Below, piece by piece: positions 6,932 through 8,937 of a stretch of DNA of 8,937 nucleotides. The stretch is from Caulobacter sp. (GTDB lineage Bacteria; Pseudomonadota; Alphaproteobacteria; Caulobacterales; Caulobacteraceae). The notes below the pieces were generated by a model that ran no database searches, had not been told where the DNA came from, and saw only the letters and a program-made list of their open reading frames with translations. The position numbers and the translations under genes are program-made. Position 1 is the stretch's first letter; the number at the start of each line of letters is the position of its first letter. The DNA lies in the NCBI GenBank assembly GCA_014378155.1, contig JACMOF010000198.1, positions 1 through 8,937 of the forward strand. Direction: 5' to 3'.

Positions 6932-6957
6932 TATTACGAGTTTGCGCAATCGTAATA
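6932..6957. promoter_or_regulatory. Operator-like inverted repeat upstream of the importer operon
   Basis: TATTACGA and TCGTAATA form a perfect 8-bp inverted repeat with a 10-bp spacer, which itself contains the palindrome TTGCGCAA (6942-6949). It lies about 43-68 bp upstream of the binding-protein ATG and is AT-rich relative to its surroundings, as expected for a dimeric regulator site or promoter. A minus-strand TAATAT in its left arm could act as a -10 element, but no good -35 is spaced correctly. Confidence 0.45.
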
Positions 6958-7026
6958 CTGGAGGGAAGCAGCGCCGGTCGCTGCGGCCATGGGACTTGCC
7001 GCAAAAGCGGGCCATCCGGCGACGCG

Positions 7027-7050
7027 GCGCCGTTTCCCGCGCCGTTTCCG
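7027..7050. repeat. 12-bp tandem direct repeat in the importer upstream region
   Basis: GCGCCGTTTCCC is followed immediately by GCGCCGTTTCCG (11 of 12 identical). It lies in the 255-bp stretch 6890-7144, which has no convincing gene. The same stretch holds small hairpins at 6968-6984 (GCAGCG/CGCTGC) and 6999-7010 (CCGC-AAAA-GCGG). The tandem copies could be activator sites or chance; the role is unknown. Confidence 0.4.
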
Positions 7051-7144
7051 CCTTCAAATACGAGGATTTGCCTGCCGACGTCCCAACAAGGAATGCGGAG
7101 ACCTGTTCCGATAGCCGCGCTTAGTTCCTGAGCGACGGTCGTGG

Positions 7145-7252
7145 CTAGAGCATTTTTCGAGCGAAGTGGTTCCGGTTCGCGTGAAGAAAAATGCGTCAAA
7201 ACAAACGATTAGAGCTCACGGCCTGACGCAGTCAGGTCGGGAAATGCTCTAG
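7145..7252. mobile_element. MITE-like alphaproteobacterial palindromic element, 108 bp
   Basis: The ends are inverted repeats: CTAGAGCATTTT at 7145-7156 and GAAATGCTCTAG at 7241-7252 (11 of 12 complementary). Inside is a strong hairpin: GCATTTTTC (7150-7158) pairs perfectly with GAAAAATGC (7186-7194), and within it GCGAA (7161-7165) pairs with TTCGC (7176-7180). A second hairpin, CCTGAC-GCA-GTCAGG, is at 7222-7236. Elements with the same TAGAGCATTTTTC...GAAAAATGCG look are, from memory, common between genes in many Rhizobiales and Caulobacterales. It carries no coding capacity and would need a transposase in trans. It separates the importer operon from the cellulose-gene remains. Confidence 0.75.
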
Positions 7253-7267
7253 AGAGCGAGAGAAGCG

Positions 7268-7540
7268 CTAACGCTTGCTCATCCGGTCGAAAATCCCGGC
7301 CAACGGCGTGCCGCGGGGAGCGACCAGCGCCGCTTCGACATTATAGGCGCGAAACAGGCCGACATGGGCCTGCCGCGCATCTTCGTTGGCCGCACGATCC
7401 GGTGTCGGAAAAGACGGGCTTTCGACCGCGAGCGTAAGCTCGGCGATCTGCACCGCGTCCCATTTCTGGTCCTCGAAGACCTGATAGGGCAGGTCGGCCT
7501 GATTGATCATCGAAAAGAGACGATTGATGTCACAGGGCAT
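7268..7540 (-). CDS. Small hypothetical protein downstream of bcsZ, possibly a BcsR/BcsP-like cellulose-synthesis accessory protein
   Basis: A 90-residue protein with a good Shine-Dalgarno (GGAG, 7 nt before ATG), starting 37 bp after the bcsZ stop in the same direction, so it was probably the last gene of the cellulose operon. It has no membrane segment or signal peptide. The N-terminus (DINRLFSMINQADLPYQ) and C-terminal TPLAGIFDRMSKR loosely recall the ends of small BcsR/BcsP-type accessory proteins, but I do not recognise the family with confidence. The frame is intact although both genes before it are damaged. Cytoplasmic location is inferred from composition. Confidence 0.6.
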   Translation of the reverse strand: MPCDINRLFSMINQADLPYQVFEDQKWDAVQIAELTLAVESPSFPTPDRAANEDARQAHVGLFRAYNVEAALVAPRGTPLAGIFDRMSKR

Positions 7541-7576
7541 GACACGACTCCGCCGGGCGATCGCGCGGCCCAGGGG

Positions 7577-8580
7577 TTAAGGGCGCCGCTCCTCCGTCTC
7601 CCGATCCGCCAGATCGGCGAGCAGGGTCAAGGCCGAGGCGTAGTAGGCGTGATCCGGTGTCGCCCCCGCGACGGTCCGGACCTTCGTGTCATTCAGGGCC
7701 AGGGCGGCGATGGCGGCACCCCCGCTTGATATAGTAAATTCGGCGACTTGGCCGCTCGACAAATTGACCCAGGCAGGCGGGCGCTTGCCGGCCCGCAACC
7801 CCTGGCGCCAAAAGGTTTTCTCGCTCGCCGCCAGGGCGTCCTCGCCACCCCAAACAAGGTAAAGCGGCACCCTGATCGCCTCGAATTCGAACAGCGGGGG
7901 CTTGTCCGGGGCTGGAAAAATCTGTCCATCGACGCCGACCAGCAGCCAGTCGGGTGGCAGGTTGTGCGAACTGAAGCGTCCGTCACGCGCCAGAATCAGG
8001 CCGCTTGCGATCAGGCTGCGCCAGGGCGCGCCGCCGCCGTCGGCCTCGGCGAGTCCTGGAAGGCCGGCAGCACAAAGTAGGATGGGTTGGTCGTCACCCC
8101 GCCGGCGCCGCGAAAACCTTCCTCGCCGGGCAGGAGCACCGTACGGCCACCGATCTCGACGGCCAGCCGGTCGGCCACCGCGCCACGCAGCCGGGCCGAG
8201 GCGGCCAGGTATTCTGGTTCGCGCCAGCGACGGCCGGCCCGCAGCAGCGCTCAGGCGACAAAGATATCCCCGTCGGCGGCGTTGTTCTCGTCGGCCACCG
8301 CCGGGGTCGCCCGCGGATCATAGCGCCAGGCCAGCAGCGGGGCCTTCTCGCGCGCGAGGTGGGCCTGGGTCCAACCCCAGGCCCGGTCGAAGGTCTGGCG
8401 GTCGCCGTGCGCCTCGGCCAGCAGCATGGTCCAGCCCTGGCCCTCGCTGTGGCTGACGCCGCCGTTCTCGGGATCCACGACGCGGCCGTCTTGCAAGACA
8501 TAGGCGGCCTTGAACGCCGCCCAGCCATCCGAGGGCCGCGCGCAGGCGCCCGCCCCGCCGCCCAAGGCGATCGCCATCAT
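7577..8580 (-). pseudogene. bcsZ: Broken bcsZ: GH8 endo-1,4-beta-glucanase of a cellulose operon
   Basis: Conceptual translation gives a nearly complete glycosyl hydrolase family 8 protein of about 335 residues, the periplasmic cellulase that trims nascent cellulose. Seen in order are DGWAAFKAAYVLQDGRVVD, HSEGQGWTMLLAE (with the general-acid Glu), NNAADGDIFVA, then VLLPGEEGF, NPSYFVLPAF and AIRVPLYLVWGG. Two lesions interrupt it. An in-frame TGA at 8251-8253 stands where the family normally has Trp (IFVA-stop-ALLRAG). A one-base loss after the CAG at 8056-8058 moves the rest to another frame, which ends in TAA at 7577. In addition, the motif usually written DAIR or DAVR, carrying the catalytic base Asp, reads EAIR here (Glu codon 7880-7882). 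The start is taken at the ATG pair 8575-8580, giving a short hydrophobic leader with Cys (GGAGAC), but no clear Shine-Dalgarno is seen and the true N-terminus may be lost. Sequencing error could explain one lesion, hardly all. Confidence 0.85.
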
Positions 8581-8723
8581 CCGCACCAGCCTAAGCCCGG
8601 TGTTCGAACACCAGGGGCCGAGCACGCGGATCGCGGCAAATGGTCGTCCCGCCAGGGCTGCGCTGGTCGTTAAGCCAGGCGCCAGGTCCCGGCCAGGACC
8701 TCCGCCATGAGCGGTGGCCAAGC

Positions 8724-8937
8724 CTAGCCGGCATCGTAAGACAGGCTGACCCCGCCACCGCTGCGCATGACTCGGCCATACCGCTCGCCGGTCACCGGGT
8801 CGCGGGCTCCGGTATAGGCGATGACGCTGTCGGTCACCGGGCGGCGCTCGACCCACAGCTTGGCCTGACCAGAGGGCCCAAGACGCCGCGACCAAGCGGC
8901 GCCCCCCGCCGCGTCGACCTTGCCAAAGCCAAGGGGC
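8724..8937 (-). pseudogene. bcsC: bcsC C-terminal fragment, truncated (continues beyond the window)
   Basis: The frame starting at 8936 reads into the outer-membrane channel domain of cellulose synthase subunit BcsC: GQAKLWVERRPVTDSVIAY, TGARDPVTGERYG, then GGGVSLSYDAG, matching the conserved RRPVTDS and GxRDPVTG region. It then ends at TAG (8724-8726). Known BcsC proteins continue for well over 100 residues past this point to complete the beta-barrel, so the 3' end is missing. The 143 bp from here to the bcsZ start (8581-8723) hold no recognisable BcsC sequence in any minus-strand frame and no other gene that I can support. A barrel lacking its last strands would not be expected to insert properly, so the gene is judged non-functional. 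Confidence 0.75.

Noticed and set aside
6890..7057. Upstream extension of the binding-protein frame to an ATG at 7057
   Set aside because: It would bury the lipoprotein signal and Shine-Dalgarno at 6889, and the added 56 residues look like translated non-coding DNA.
8251..8253. TGA in bcsZ read as a recoded codon
   Set aside because: The family has Trp here, there is no sign of recoding, and a frameshift follows downstream; decay is simpler.
7748..8673. Plus-strand open frames opposite bcsZ
   Set aside because: There is no recognisable protein; the minus strand carries clear GH8 motifs throughout.

Overview
The DNA is GC-rich with alphaproteobacterial codon use. The gene content and two kinds of short palindromic repeat suggest Caulobacteraceae (Caulobacter or a close relative). 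This is an inference from sequence style, not from a marker gene.

Layout. (1) Positions 1-3977, plus strand: the 3' part of a biotin-dependent urea/guanidine carboxylase, overlapping by 4 nt (ATGA) with a full-length two-domain allophanate hydrolase. (2) Positions 3978-4115: a convergent intergenic spacer made almost entirely of two inverted GC-rich palindromic repeat units. (3) Positions 4116-6889, minus strand: an ABC importer operon in the order lipoprotein substrate-binding protein, permease, ATPase, of the nitrate/taurine-like type that accompanies urea carboxylase genes. (4) Positions 6890-7252: an upstream region with a hairpin over the binding-protein Shine-Dalgarno, an operator-like inverted repeat, a short tandem repeat and a 108-bp MITE-like palindromic element. 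(5) Positions 7268-8937, minus strand: remains of a cellulose-synthesis operon, namely a truncated bcsC 3' fragment, a bcsZ cellulase gene broken by a nonsense codon and a frameshift, and a small intact ORF.

Function. The importer probably takes up a small urea-like nitrogen compound (urea or guanidine). The biotin enzyme carboxylates it, and allophanate hydrolase releases ammonia and CO2, so the two convergent operons form one nitrogen-scavenging module. If the substrate is guanidine, a carboxyguanidine deiminase would be needed; it would have to lie upstream of the window.

Most notable observation. The same palindromic repeat family occurs three times, each time as an inverted pair of units. 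Two pairs sit in frame inside the two catabolic genes, where they are translated as Pro/Gly-rich inserts, and the third separates the two operons. The second hairpin of all six units has a different stem but keeps perfect pairing and always has a C-(GNA)-G triloop. This points to selection or mobility acting on single-stranded DNA or RNA structure.
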